Counted from the stretch's first letter, positions 7,675 to 16,492 are shown. The stretch: 64,000 bases of DNA from JAEUOS01 sp965279115 (GCA_965279115.1 OZ257137.1:248001-312000), one strand, 5' to 3'. Notes: a model not told the origin generated them from the letters alone. Program-made: numbers and translations.

Positions 7675-8406
7675 TCAGGCGCCGAGATAGAGGTTCTTCA
7701 CCATTTCGTTGTTCTCGAGCTCGGCGACGTCCTTGCTCTCGAAAGCGATCTCGCCGTGCACCAGCACATAGCCGCGATGCGCGATCTTGATGGTCTGGTG
7801 GAAGTTCTGCTCCGCCATCAGAACGGTCATGCCGTGCTTGCGGTTGAGTTCGCCGATCTTCTCGATGGTTTGCGACACCAGCAGCGGTGACAGCCCCACC
7901 GAGGGCTCATCCACCAGCAGCAGTTTCGGCGCCGACATCAATGCGCGCGCGATGGCGACCATCTGCTGCTGCCCGCCGGACATGCTGCCGGCCAGCTGCC
8001 GGCGCCGCTCCTTCAACACCGGAAAGGTCTCGTAGCAGAACTCGAGGTTCTTCTCCAGGGTCGCGCGGGCCGCCGGGCGATACGCTCCCAGATGCAGGTT
8101 TTCCTCGACGGTGAGCTTGGGAAACAGGCGGCGCCCCTCGGCGACCATGGCCACGCCAAGTTCAACGATGTCCTGCGGCCCCTTGCCGACCAGGTCATGC
8201 ACGACACCGTCGATGTCGAGCGTGATCTTGCCCGCGCTCGGCCGCACCAGGCCGGTGAGGCACTTCATCAGGGTGCTTTTGCCGTTGCCATTGGTGCCCA
8301 GGAGCGCGACGGTTTCGCCCTGCTTGACGTTGATCGACACGCCTTCCAGCGCACGCACCGCGCCATAGCCGGCGGATACGCCTTCGACTTTGAGTTCAAG
8401 CGCCAA
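7675..8406 (-). CDS. livF: branched-chain-type ABC transporter ATP-binding protein LivF
   Basis: A 243-residue cytoplasmic ATPase of the LivF (HAAT) type, energising uptake of amino acids, amides or aromatic acids. Visible motifs are Walker A GTNGNGKST at residues 37-45, the ABC signature SMSGGQQQ, Walker B LLLVDEPSVGLSP and the switch histidine region (EQNFHQ). Length matches LivF. It is the last gene of a minus-strand operon, overlapping livG by 11 bp, and it ends 22 bp from a strong terminator. The substrate is set by the receptor gene at 11896-13161, not by this subunit. Confidence 0.92.
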   Translation of the reverse strand: MALELKVEGVSAGYGAVRALEGVSINVKQGETVALLGTNGNGKSTLMKCLTGLVRPSAGKITLDIDGVVHDLVGKGPQDIVELGVAMVAEGRRLFPKLTVEENLHLGAYRPAARATLEKNLEFCYETFPVLKERRRQLAGSMSGGQQQMVAIARALMSAPKLLLVDEPSVGLSPLLVSQTIEKIGELNRKHGMTVLMAEQNFHQTIKIAHRGYVLVHGEIAFESKDVAELENNEMVKNLYLGA

Positions 8407-9136
8407 GATATGCCCTCTGTACGTCAGGATTCTTCACCACCTCGCCCGGCGCGCCGCCGGCGATCAGCTTGCCCGCATCCAGGCAGATCACGCGGTTCGA
8501 GAAGCGCATGATCGCGTGCATGATGTGCTCGATCATGATGATGGTGATGCCTTTTTCGGATAGCTTGAACAGGATGGCCAGCACCTCGTCGCACTCCGAG
8601 TTCGAGAGCCCCGCCATCGCCTCGTCCGAAATGAGCAATGCCGGACGTGCCGCCATGGCGCGCGCCAATTCGAGCTTGCGCAGTTCCACCTGCGACAGGC
8701 CGGCGCAGGGCGAATTCATCTTGTCGCCCAGGCCCATGTCGGCCAGGATGGCCTCGGCCTCGCCGCGGATGTCGGCCTTGTGCGCCGCGCCGCGATGGGT
8801 CACGTACTCCAGCGGCACGGCCAGGTTCTCCACCGGCGTCATGCTGTGAAACGGGCGCGGGATCTGGAACGAGCGCGCGATGCCGCGACGGGTGCGCTGG
8901 TGCGGCGCCATGCCGTTGAGGTTTTCGCCCTTGAAGACGATCGCCCCGGCATCGTTCTTGAGCGCACCGGAAATGCAATTGATGAGGGTGGTCTTGCCGG
9001 ACCCGTTGGGGCCGATCAGCCCCAGGCGCTCGCCCTGCCCGACTTCGACACTCACATGCGAAAGCGCGGTGAAACCGCCGAAATGCTTGGAGACGTCATC
9101 CACCTTGAGGAGCGTCTGGCTCGGGGATTGGCTCAT
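8396..9136 (-). CDS. livG: branched-chain-type ABC transporter ATP-binding protein LivG
   Basis: A 246-residue ABC ATPase of the LivG type, second nucleotide-binding subunit of this importer. It has Walker A IGPNGSGKTT and the RSFQIPRPF segment typical of LivG. The signature reads LSQVELRKLELARAMA instead of the usual LSYGQQR-like form, and Walker B ends DEAMAGLS where most relatives have DEPAAGL. The catalytic glutamate is kept, so activity is expected. The start ATG overlaps the livM stop by four bases (ATGA), a translational-coupling arrangement. The larger open frame extending to 10072 is antisense to nothing real and is only livM read in another frame. Confidence 0.92.
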   Translation of the reverse strand: MSQSPSQTLLKVDDVSKHFGGFTALSHVSVEVGQGERLGLIGPNGSGKTTLINCISGALKNDAGAIVFKGENLNGMAPHQRTRRGIARSFQIPRPFHSMTPVENLAVPLEYVTHRGAAHKADIRGEAEAILADMGLGDKMNSPCAGLSQVELRKLELARAMAARPALLISDEAMAGLSNSECDEVLAILFKLSEKGITIIMIEHIMHAIMRFSNRVICLDAGKLIAGGAPGEVVKNPDVQRAYLGA

Positions 9137-10104
9137 TTGGCCGCCTTTCCCGCCGCCGGCTTGTGGGCCACGACACGTTTCTTGAACAGGCCCAGAATGC
9201 CCTGTGGCGCCGCGACGACGAAAAACACCAGCAACACGCCCACGATGAGCACATTGAGTTCGGAGGATATGGTCACCGTCACCACCTGCTGAACCGTGCC
9301 CAGGAGCACCGCGCCGATCACCGGGCCCAGCCACGAAGACGTGCCGCCGATGATGGGCATGGCAAGCGCCGACACCGAATAGTTGAGGCTGAAGGCGCTG
9401 ACCGGCTCTATGAAACTCATGTACATCGGGAACGGCGCGCCCGCCGCTCCCATCAGGGCGCCGGAAATCACGGTGGCGATGAGCTTCAGCCGCAGGGTGG
9501 GCACGCCCATGCACTCGGCCGCCTCTTCGTTGTCGCGGATGGCGCGCAGGCCGCGCCCGATCCAGGAGTTTTCGATGTAGCGCGCGACGATGATCGCGCC
9601 GATGGTCAAGAGCGACATCACGAAGAACAGCATCTTGGTGTAGCTGGTGAAAGGCGCCATCGGATCCGGGCGCGTCATCTGCACGCCCTTGGCGCCGCCC
9701 AGGAACTCGCTGTTGGTGATGATGGTCTCGCAGATGATGGCCATGGCCACCGTCGCGATCGAGAAAAAGATGCCTCGCAGGCGCAGTGACAGGAGACCGA
9801 TGCCAAGCCCGAGAACGCCGGTCAGCATGGCGGCCGCGATGATCTGCACCACCAGTGGCGCTGCGAATGCCTTGATCATGAACAGGGCGGTGTAGCCCCC
9901 CAGCGCGAAAAACGCGCTGGTGCCGAAATTCACGTAGCCGGCATAGCCCCCCAGAATGTTCCAGGCGATGGCCAGCACGATGAATTGCAGCACCACGTAC
10001 GAGGCGAAGAACACATACTCGTTCTGCACGGTGAAAAGGAGACCCAGCGCGGCCAGAAAGGCCACGCCGCACCCCAGGTAAAACTTGAGGGAGTTACCGT
10101 TCAT
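9133..10104 (-). CDS. livM: branched-chain-type ABC transporter permease LivM
   Basis: A 323-residue inner-membrane permease with about nine to ten helices. The family fingerprint is present: WNILGGYAGYVNFGTSAFFALGGYTAL near residue 50, RGIFFSIATVAMA, and the EAA-like cytoplasmic loop SWIGRGLRAIRDNEEAAECMGVPTLRLKL that contacts the ATPases. It ends in a short basic alanine/lysine tail (KKRVVAHKPAAGKAAK). It lies between a cupin gene (33-bp gap) and livG (4-bp overlap) in the same operon. Confidence 0.92.
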   Translation of the reverse strand: MNGNSLKFYLGCGVAFLAALGLLFTVQNEYVFFASYVVLQFIVLAIAWNILGGYAGYVNFGTSAFFALGGYTALFMIKAFAAPLVVQIIAAAMLTGVLGLGIGLLSLRLRGIFFSIATVAMAIICETIITNSEFLGGAKGVQMTRPDPMAPFTSYTKMLFFVMSLLTIGAIIVARYIENSWIGRGLRAIRDNEEAAECMGVPTLRLKLIATVISGALMGAAGAPFPMYMSFIEPVSAFSLNYSVSALAMPIIGGTSSWLGPVIGAVLLGTVQQVVTVTISSELNVLIVGVLLVFFVVAAPQGILGLFKKRVVAHKPAAGKAAK

Positions 10105-10137
10105 CGAGCGCTCACCCCGGTCCTGGCCTTGTTCATC

Positions 10138-10824
10138 TTACTTGCGCCCTTTGGCCTTGGTTGCGGCCGCAGCCGGCTTCTTCGGCGCGGCCTTCCTGGC
10201 AGCCTTTTTCGCCGCCGGCTTGGCAGGGGCCGCTTTCTTCGCAGCCGCCTTCTTGGCACCGGGCGGCCACACGCCGGCCGCGACCACCTGCGCCATGCTC
10301 TCGCTGGTGAACTCCGCGCGCGGCACGTCACCGCCGATGACGAACATCAGGATCGATTCGCGATTCTTCGGCCCCTTGGTCACGTTCATGAAGCGGCGCG
10401 ACGCGCCGGCAGGAAACGAAATCACGTCCAGTGGATTCAGATCCACATGTTCGAGCTTGCCTTTCTCATTTTCCCAACTGGCGCGCCAGACGCCGGTCAT
10501 GGCGATGAAGGTCTCGTTGGTGTCGTGGTTGTGCAGCATCGGGCCCTTGCCCGGCAATGCCTTGCAGTAGCCGAGGTTGAAGCCCTCGGTGATCTTGATG
10601 GCGGCCATGCGCGATGCCTGCGCGCCCACCGGGGACTGCATGCCCGCGCTTTCATCCTTTGGCGGCTGGAAACCGATCACGTTGAAAAGCGTGCGCTCGG
10701 CACCCGGAAACTTGCTGTCCGGCAGGCCGCCGTCGAAGCCCTTGAGCTTGGAAAAGCGCGCCACGCGCTTCATCATCTCGGCGCGCGAATAGCGCTTGCG
10801 CTGCAACTGTTCCTTGTATTCCAT
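10138..10824 (-). CDS. cupin-domain protein with histone H1-like C-terminal tail
   Basis: A 228-residue protein made of a cupin (residues about 45-165) with the metal-site pattern H-N-H-D-T-N-E at residues 98-104 and the second motif PAGASRRFMNV, followed by a 39-residue tail (190-228) of almost only Lys, Ala and Pro (about 13 Lys and 2 Arg). Such tails resemble bacterial H1-like proteins and bind nucleic acid or polyphosphate. Fusion of one to a cupin is unusual. The gene sits inside the LIV operon, 54 bp after livH and 33 bp before livM, so it is likely co-expressed. The cupin may sense or process the imported compound. ATG at 10824 follows AGAGG; a GTG one codon earlier is an alternative. 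Confidence 0.75.
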   Translation of the reverse strand: MEYKEQLQRKRYSRAEMMKRVARFSKLKGFDGGLPDSKFPGAERTLFNVIGFQPPKDESAGMQSPVGAQASRMAAIKITEGFNLGYCKALPGKGPMLHNHDTNETFIAMTGVWRASWENEKGKLEHVDLNPLDVISFPAGASRRFMNVTKGPKNRESILMFVIGGDVPRAEFTSESMAQVVAAGVWPPGAKKAAAKKAAPAKPAAKKAARKAAPKKPAAAATKAKGRK

Positions 10825-10878
10825 CACGATTCCTCTCTATACCTGTCTTGCGACCTGAAGGTGGCCCGCCGGGCCGGC

Positions 10879-11754
10879 TTACCTGCCGAACAGGCCTTGC
10901 GGGCGCACGCCCAACACGACCAGCAGCAATCCGAAAGCGACCGCCGGCGCCCAGGAGGCGCCGAAAAATGTGAGTACGAGTGTTTCAGCGACACCCAGGA
11001 TGAGCCCCGCTACGACGGTTCCGCTCATGCTGCCCAGGCCCGCCATCACAACCACGCAGAAGGTACGACCAATGTAGACACGACCAAGCTGCGGGTCGAC
11101 CGGGCCAACTATGATGAGCAGCGCCCCTGCCACCGCGGTCACGGCGGTCGCAATGCCGAATGCCCATTGCTTGACCTTCACCGGGTCGGCGCCCATCAGC
11201 GACAAGGCGACCTGGTCCTGCGCGACCGCCTTGATGGCGCGTCCCATGAAGGTCTTGCCCAGATAGAGGGTCAGCCCGACGGTCAGCAACAATGCAGCGG
11301 CGAAAGCCACGATCAGCCGCAACGGCACCCGCAGGTCTTCGGTGAGGTCGATGCTTTTCCCGATATAGGTCGCCTCGACAAGCCGCTGGTCGACACCGAA
11401 AGCGAGGATCAGCGCCACCTCGAGGATGAACGCGATGCCGAAGAAGAACGCCAGCCCGCGCAAGCCCGCGTCGGTGCCACGGCTTTCGAACATCGTATGG
11501 TAGCCGCGATACATGCCGACACCCAGCATGAAAAACGGCACCGAAAGGACCAGACCGGCGACGATCGGATCCCAGCCGAATCCGCACAACCAGTAGGTCG
11601 CGTAGGCGCCGGCGACCAGAAACGCGGGGTGGGCGATGTGGGGCACATCAAGCAGTCCGAAGGAGACCGACAGGCCGATCGAAACCGCGGCGTAAAAGCA
11701 CCCCAACAAAAGCCCGAACACCAGTGCGCCGGACAAAAGATCCCAGGAGAACAC
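10879..11754 (-). CDS. livH: branched-chain-type ABC transporter permease LivH
   Basis: A 291-residue permease with about eight membrane helices. Family markers are GLLLGCFYAAVSIGLSVSFGLLDVPHIAHPAFLVAGAYATYWL in the first third, GRAIKAVAQDQVALSLMGADPVKVKQ as the coupling loop, and the C-terminal VLGVRPQGLFGR typical of LivH. The start is a GTG at 11754 with only a weak ribosome-binding site. A probable intrinsic terminator separates it from the receptor gene upstream, which would lower its expression relative to the receptor. Confidence 0.9.
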   Translation of the reverse strand: MFSWDLLSGALVFGLLLGCFYAAVSIGLSVSFGLLDVPHIAHPAFLVAGAYATYWLCGFGWDPIVAGLVLSVPFFMLGVGMYRGYHTMFESRGTDAGLRGLAFFFGIAFILEVALILAFGVDQRLVEATYIGKSIDLTEDLRVPLRLIVAFAAALLLTVGLTLYLGKTFMGRAIKAVAQDQVALSLMGADPVKVKQWAFGIATAVTAVAGALLIIVGPVDPQLGRVYIGRTFCVVVMAGLGSMSGTVVAGLILGVAETLVLTFFGASWAPAVAFGLLLVVLGVRPQGLFGR

Positions 11755-11814
11755 GCTCTATATCTTCATTGTGATGGATGTTGTCGACTTGGTCGAAGGG
11801 CGGGCTGGCTTGCC

Positions 11815-11850
11815 AAACAAAACCGACAAGGCCAAGCCGGCCCTGTCGGT
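11815..11850 (-). terminator. intrinsic terminator/attenuator between receptor gene and livH
   Basis: On the minus strand an interrupted stem (ACCGACA...TGTCGGT with inner GGCC/GGCC) at 11822-11850 is followed directly by TTTTGTTTGG. It lies 46 bp after the receptor gene stop and before livH. Partial read-through here would give more receptor than membrane subunits, a common need of binding-protein-dependent importers. Confidence 0.65.
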
Positions 11851-11895
11851 GAATTCATGCCACGAAAAGCGGCCTGCACCGCCCCTGACCCGCTT

Positions 11896-13161
11896 TCAGT
11901 TGCGCGCCTTTTCGTACGGGAACTTGAATTCCCCGGACTTGTACTGCGCCGGCGCGACGATGACCTGCTTGCCCGGTTGGCGGAACTGCTCGATGTCCTT
12001 GTCCTTGATGCCGTTGAATTGCACCATGAGGACGCGGGCATTGGCCCACTCGCCGTTGCGCTGGTACTTGATCGGGCCGACGATGGTCTTGTGCTCGGTA
12101 TCGCGGATGTACTTGGCGAGCGCCTTCTGGTCCAGTCCCTTGGTCGCGGTGATCGCGGCCTCGAGCACCTGGCCGATCGCATAGTTGAACGGCGGCAGGT
12201 AGAAACCGAGAGGATCGACCTTCTCCGCCTTGGCCTTGACCGCATAGCGGGTGAGGAAGTCCTTGAGACCCGGAAAGTCGACCGTCTTCTCGGGCGCGTA
12301 GGAGGTGAAATTAACGATGCCGTTCAACTGCGAGCCGAGGCTTTCCATGATCGGGCCGAACTGCAGGCCGACCATGCCGCCGCCAAACAGCTTGACGCTT
12401 GAGCCCAGGCCGATCTCGTTGGCCGCACGCACGATCGCCACCGACTCGCTCGGATAGGAGGCCACGAAGACGACGTCCGGCTTGGCCGCCTTCACCGCAC
12501 GGATCATCGACGAGAACTCGGTGGTGTTGGGCGGATATTTCTGGTCGTAGACCGTATTCAGGCCGTTGTGCTTGGCGAGGTTCTTGGCGCCGGTCGCCAG
12601 CGCCATCGAGAATTCGGCATCGGCGGCCAGGAAGGCGATGGTCTTGGCGCCGCGCTTCATTGCCAGATCGATGAACCCGGTGAACCAGGTGACCGAGTCG
12701 TTCCACGGCGCGTTGTTGAACCACATGTCGTGCTGGATGCGCTCGTTGACTTCGAACGAGAAGTTGCCCATCAACAGCAGGCCGCGCTGCTTGACCAGCG
12801 GCATGATCGGCGCGGTCGGGTTGGTACCGTAGGGCGCGATCAGCAGGTCGACCTTGTCGACGTCGAGCAACTTGGTGTAGATGCCAGGGGTGGTGGCGGG
12901 GTTGGACTGGTCGTCATAGACGATCAGTTCGACCTTGCGGCCGAGGATGCCACCCCTGGCGTTGACGTCGTCACGCCACATCTGCTGGCCGAGCAACGCC
13001 GCCTTGCCGCCGGCGCCGAGGCCGCCGGTCTGCGCGATGGACAGGCCGATCTTGATCGGCGCGCCCTGGGCTGGTGCCCGGGTGGACAGCGCCGCCGCAG
13101 CGGTGCCCGCGGCAGCCAGGAATGTGCGGCGCGTTACCGCGCCCTTCTTTTCTTGTTTCAT
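11896..13161 (-). CDS. LivK-type ABC transporter substrate-binding protein
   Basis: A 421-residue periplasmic type I binding protein. The N-terminus TRRTFLAAAGTAAAALSTRAPAQG looks like a Tat-type leader (twin arginine followed by F-L). The mature part begins IKIGLSIAQTGGLGAGGKAALLGQQMWRDDVNARGGILGRKVELIVYDDQSNP, the standard LivK-like opening. It is the first gene of the operon that continues with livH, cupin, livM, livG and livF. The 212 bp upstream probably hold its promoter. The ligand is unknown; such receptors bind branched amino acids, amides, urea or aromatic acids. Confidence 0.88.
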   Translation of the reverse strand: MKQEKKGAVTRRTFLAAAGTAAAALSTRAPAQGAPIKIGLSIAQTGGLGAGGKAALLGQQMWRDDVNARGGILGRKVELIVYDDQSNPATTPGIYTKLLDVDKVDLLIAPYGTNPTAPIMPLVKQRGLLLMGNFSFEVNERIQHDMWFNNAPWNDSVTWFTGFIDLAMKRGAKTIAFLAADAEFSMALATGAKNLAKHNGLNTVYDQKYPPNTTEFSSMIRAVKAAKPDVVFVASYPSESVAIVRAANEIGLGSSVKLFGGGMVGLQFGPIMESLGSQLNGIVNFTSYAPEKTVDFPGLKDFLTRYAVKAKAEKVDPLGFYLPPFNYAIGQVLEAAITATKGLDQKALAKYIRDTEHKTIVGPIKYQRNGEWANARVLMVQFNGIKDKDIEQFRQPGKQVIVAPAQYKSGEFKFPYEKARN

Positions 13162-13373
13162 CGGATTGTCTCCTTTACTCGGGAATCGGTTGTCGCAGCG
13201 CGTAGCAAACTTTTGGGCCCACGAAGCACTGCCGCCGTAGCCATGTTTGATGACGTCACCGCTTGCGCACGGGGGCGGAGATTATCAGGTTTGCCAAACA
13301 ACGGGAACGGTCCGAATCAAAGTCGAGGGAAAACCCTGCGCCTTGCGACAATGAACCGGCCGCGCGAGCCTGT

Positions 13374-14273
13374 TCATGCGCCCCCCTTGCGGCCACCCGT
13401 ATGCGCCCACCACACCGGCAAGTGCGTGCAGTCGGCCGCATCGGCACCGCTGGCGGCCACCTTGTCAAAGCAGGCCAGCGTCTGGGCCGTCACCGGCATT
13501 TCGCGCTGCCTGGACCCCGCTTCGGCCAGCATGGTGCGCAGGTCCTTGCGCAATGTCGCGATATCGGCGCTCACCGCGCCGCCCTTGCCATCGGCGATCG
13601 CCTGCGCAATCGTCGGGCCGCGCGACTTGAGCATGTTGGGGCCGCCCGAAGTTTCGGAGAATATGTCGACGATGCGCCGGGGGTCGATGCCGAGATCATC
13701 GATCAGCGACAAGGCCTCGCCGAGCGCCTGCCAGTAGACCAGCAGCGGCAGGTTGATGGCCAGCTTCATGGCGGCACCCGCGCCATGCGGCCCGAGGTGC
13801 TCGACGCGACGGCACAGCAATTCGAGAACCGGCCGGGCACGCGCGACATCGGCATCGTGCCCGCCCACAAACCCCAGCAGCTTGCCTTCCGCGGCGGGTC
13901 CGGTCGAGCCACCCACCGGGCACTCGACATACGCAGCGCCCGCTGCGGCGACACGCGCGGCATTGGCGCGTTGCACCTCGGGACGCACGGTGCTCATGTC
14001 GATGAAAAGCCCACCTGATGTCGCGCCGGAAATCAGCCCCTCCGCCCCCGCATAAACGGCCTCCAGCGCCGCCGCGTCGGACACGATGCTGATCACCACC
14101 GGCGCGGCCTGCGCCAGGGCGCGGGCCGTCTGCAGCGCCTGCGCCCCCGCGGCCACGGCGCCCGCGGTGCCCGCCGGCGTGCGATTCCAGACCGATACCT
14201 GATGCCCTAGGCCAAGGAGGCGCTTGGCCATCACAGTCCCCATCCGGCCCGTGCCGGCGATTCCGATATGCAT
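13374..14273 (-). CDS. NAD(P)-dependent beta-hydroxyacid dehydrogenase (HIBADH family)
   Basis: A 299-residue member of the 3-hydroxyisobutyrate/tartronate-semialdehyde reductase family. The Rossmann start HIGIAGTGRMGTVMAKRLLGLGH gives the G-x-G-x-M-G motif, VECPVGGSTGPAAEGKL is the substrate-binding loop, and GAGAAMKLAINLPLL holds the catalytic lysine. Length is normal. The C-terminal tail ends near a lysine/glycine stretch. It is transcribed away from maiA across a 279-bp intergenic region that holds a promoter and the shared dyad. Two other family members lie at 25.2 and 32.2 kb but are less similar to this one than to each other. Confidence 0.85.
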   Translation of the reverse strand: MHIGIAGTGRMGTVMAKRLLGLGHQVSVWNRTPAGTAGAVAAGAQALQTARALAQAAPVVISIVSDAAALEAVYAGAEGLISGATSGGLFIDMSTVRPEVQRANAARVAAAGAAYVECPVGGSTGPAAEGKLLGFVGGHDADVARARPVLELLCRRVEHLGPHGAGAAMKLAINLPLLVYWQALGEALSLIDDLGIDPRRIVDIFSETSGGPNMLKSRGPTIAQAIADGKGGAVSADIATLRKDLRTMLAEAGSRQREMPVTAQTLACFDKVAASGADAADCTHLPVWWAHTGGRKGGA

Positions 14274-14343
14274 AGGTAGGTTCCTGCGGACGCGCGGGAC
14301 TTGCGAGGCGGGGCCGACGACGCCCGAACGTCCGAAATGGCGA

Positions 14344-14372
14344 TTGACATCACTTGCAAAGACCAGTTAAAT
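14344..14372 (+). promoter_or_regulatory. candidate sigma70 promoter upstream of maiA
   Basis: A perfect TTGACA at 14344-14349 and TTAAAT at 14367-14372 with a 17-base spacer, in an AT-rich patch. The shared dyad begins 12 bases downstream of the -10, around the expected transcription start. This would give a leader of about 175 bases before the maiA ATG. It probably drives the long plus-strand run. Confidence 0.5.
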
Positions 14373-14384
14373 GTACACCATAAG

Positions 14385-14398
14385 TTATCGCTAGATAA
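14385..14398. promoter_or_regulatory. operator-like dyad TTATC-GCTA-GATAA (shared motif, copy 2)
   Basis: A perfect 5-4-5 inverted repeat, followed by an A-rich flank. It is the best-formed of the copies at 6404, 14385 and 36379. Located between the divergent dehydrogenase (13374-14273) and maiA (14553) genes and just downstream of a TTGACA promoter, in a repressor-like position. Confidence 0.55.
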
Positions 14399-14552
14399 AC
14401 AAAAATCCTCGGCGCAACGCAGCAAAAATGGACCGGGGGAAACGCGATCGGGCAGGTGCCTTGACCACACCGCCCGGAGACAAACCGGATCCACTGCACA
14501 GCGGCGCCCGCGCGCCGCAGCGCACCCTTTCAAGAGATTGCGAAGCAACCAC

Positions 14553-15185
14553 ATGATCAAGCTCCACGGCTTCTGGCGTTCGCTCGCTTCGTACCGGGTG
14601 CGGGTCGCACTGCGGCTCAAAGGCGTCGCCTTCGAAGAGGTCGAGGTCGATCTGCTCAAGGGCGCCCAATTCACCCCCGAGTTCGATGCCGTCAACCCGC
14701 AACATGCGGTCCCGGTCCTGGAAATCGACGGCCTGCACCTGGTCCAGTCGCTGCCGATCATCGAATACCTCGAGGAACGCTTTCCGTCCCCCGCCCTCCT
14801 GCCGGCGGACGCCCCGGGGCGGGCGCGCGTGCGGGCGCTGGCCCAGATCGCCGCATCCGACGTCCATCCCCTGATCGTGCCGCGGGTGCGCAACTACCTG
14901 GGCGATCCGCTCGGCCTGTCGGAGGAAGCCAAGCTCGCGTTCATCCGGCACTGGTTTTCGCTGGGCTCCGCCGCGCTCGAGGCACGACTCGCGCGCGACC
15001 CGGAAACCGGCACATTCGCCCATGGCGACGTTCCCGGGCTGGCCGACGTGATCCTGACCTCCCACGTGCTTGGCGCGCGCATGTTCAAGACCGACCTTTC
15101 GGCGACGCCCAGGCTTGGCGTCCTGGCGGACCGCTGCCTGGCCATGCCTGCCTTCGACGGCGGCAGGATGACCCAAGTACCGTGA
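14553..15185 (+). CDS. maiA: maleylacetoacetate/maleylpyruvate isomerase (zeta-class GST)
   Basis: A 210-residue zeta-class glutathione-S-transferase-fold isomerase that converts maleyl to fumaryl ring-cleavage products (homogentisate or gentisate routes). The N-terminal thioredoxin-like domain begins MIKLHGFWRSLASYRVRVALRLKGV, matching the zeta motif in which the serine pair before RVR binds glutathione; then QHAVPVLEIDGLHLVQSLPIIEYLEERFP, where Q-S is the cis-proline/gamma-Glu site. The C-terminal helical domain includes FAHGDVPGLADVIL. Length is typical. The open frame extends upstream to 14301, but domain boundaries and ATG context favour 14553. It is the first gene of a co-directional run reaching 24.2 kb. 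Confidence 0.85.
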   Translation: MIKLHGFWRSLASYRVRVALRLKGVAFEEVEVDLLKGAQFTPEFDAVNPQHAVPVLEIDGLHLVQSLPIIEYLEERFPSPALLPADAPGRARVRALAQIAASDVHPLIVPRVRNYLGDPLGLSEEAKLAFIRHWFSLGSAALEARLARDPETGTFAHGDVPGLADVILTSHVLGARMFKTDLSATPRLGVLADRCLAMPAFDGGRMTQVP

Positions 15186-15247
15186 AACGGTGCAAAATGC
15201 ACCCGCCGCAAAACCCACGACCACAAACAGAACCGGAGACAAAAGCC

Positions 15248-16492
15248 ATGCAAGTCAATCGCAGAAAAATCATCCAGGGAGCGGCCGCCGGCGCCGGACT
15301 GTTGGGCACGGGCGTGTCCTTCGCGCAGGCGGGCGGCGAAATCCGTATCGGGCTCTTGACCGTCAAGACCGGTCCGCTGGCCTCCGGTGGCATCGACATG
15401 GAGCGTGGCCTGGCCATGTACCTGGCCGAGCGCAACAACACGCTGGCCGGCCGCAAGATCACGGTCATCGTGGCCGACACCGGCGGTGTGCCCGCCACCT
15501 CGCGCACCAAGACCCAGGAACTGGTCGAGCGCAACAAGGTGCACCTGCTGATCGGGCCGCTGGCCGCCTTTGAAGCGCTGGCCATCGACGACTACATCAA
15601 GGCCCAGGGCATCCCGACCCTCGCGGTCGCAGCCGCCGAAGACATGACCCAGCGCAAGGCCAACCCGTGGTTCGTGCGCGCCACCGCGACTTCCTCGCAG
15701 AACGCGCACCCGATGGCCGACTACTGCGCCAAGACGCTCAAGTGGAAGCGCATGGCGCTCATCGCCGACGACATCGCCTACGGCCACGAGATGCTGGCCG
15801 GCTTCCAGCGCGTGTTCGAGGAACAAGGCGGCAAGATCGTGCAGAAGATGTTCCCGCCCCTGACCGTACCCGACTACGGTACCTTCCTGGCGCAATTGAA
15901 GACCAACGTCGACGGGCTGTTCCTGGGCTTCGCCGGCTCCAACGGCTTCCGCTACCTGCGCCAGTTCAACGAGTACGGCCTGCGCGGCAAGGTGCCGGTG
16001 GTCGGCGGCATGACCGCGCTGGACGAATCGGTGCTGCGCAACATGGGCGACGAAGCCTTGGGCATCCTCACCTCGTGCTGGTATTCGGCGGAGCTCAACA
16101 ACCCGATCAACCAGAAGTTCGCCGCCGCCTTCCGCAAGGAGCACAAGTACGACCCGGGCTTTTATGCGGCATCCACCTACGTCAACGGCGCGGTGTTGGA
16201 AGCGGCGCTGGAAGCGGTCAAGGGCAAGATCGAGGACAAGCAGGGCTTCATGAAGGCCCTGCGCAGCGTCAAGGCCTTTACGGCACGCGGGCCGGTCTCG
16301 TTCGACCCGCTCGGCAACGTGGTCGGCGACGTGTTCATCCGGCGTGTGGAACGCAAGGAAGGGCGCCTGGTCAACACGGTCCAGCACACCTACCCGAACG
16401 TGAGCCAGTTCTGGACCTACAACCAGGCCGAGTTCCTCAAGAACCCGGTGTATTCGCGCGACTACCCGCCGGCACGCAACCTCGAGTCCTGA
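15248..16492 (+). CDS. LivK-type ABC transporter substrate-binding protein
   Basis: A 414-residue periplasmic receptor with an N-terminal leader (NRRKIIQGAAAGAGLLGTGVSFAQA, twin-arginine-like) and the LivK-type start IRIGLLTVKTGPLASGGIDMERGLAMYLAERNN. The C-terminus reads SQFWTYNQAEFLKNPVYSRDYPPARNLES. It closely resembles the orphan receptor at 29633-30895, which ends almost identically, so the two are recent paralogues. It heads livHMGF on the plus strand. GC-rich hairpins follow its stop codon. The ligand is probably an aromatic or branched carboxylate given the neighbours, but this is inference. Confidence 0.88.
   Translation: MQVNRRKIIQGAAAGAGLLGTGVSFAQAGGEIRIGLLTVKTGPLASGGIDMERGLAMYLAERNNTLAGRKITVIVADTGGVPATSRTKTQELVERNKVHLLIGPLAAFEALAIDDYIKAQGIPTLAVAAAEDMTQRKANPWFVRATATSSQNAHPMADYCAKTLKWKRMALIADDIAYGHEMLAGFQRVFEEQGGKIVQKMFPPLTVPDYGTFLAQLKTNVDGLFLGFAGSNGFRYLRQFNEYGLRGKVPVVGGMTALDESVLRNMGDEALGILTSCWYSAELNNPINQKFAAAFRKEHKYDPGFYAASTYVNGAVLEAALEAVKGKIEDKQGFMKALRSVKAFTARGPVSFDPLGNVVGDVFIRRVERKEGRLVNTVQHTYPNVSQFWTYNQAEFLKNPVYSRDYPPARNLES

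Noticed and set aside
9985..12402. An 805-residue open frame on the plus strand across livM, cupin, livH and the receptor
   Set aside because: It crosses several well-supported genes on the other strand, including intergenic gaps and a terminator, and shows no recognisable fold.
13283..13300. TTATC half-site plus GTTTGCCAAAC palindrome upstream of the LIV receptor at 13161
   Set aside because: Only one half of the shared dyad is present and the rest does not align without gaps, so I did not count it as a fifth copy.
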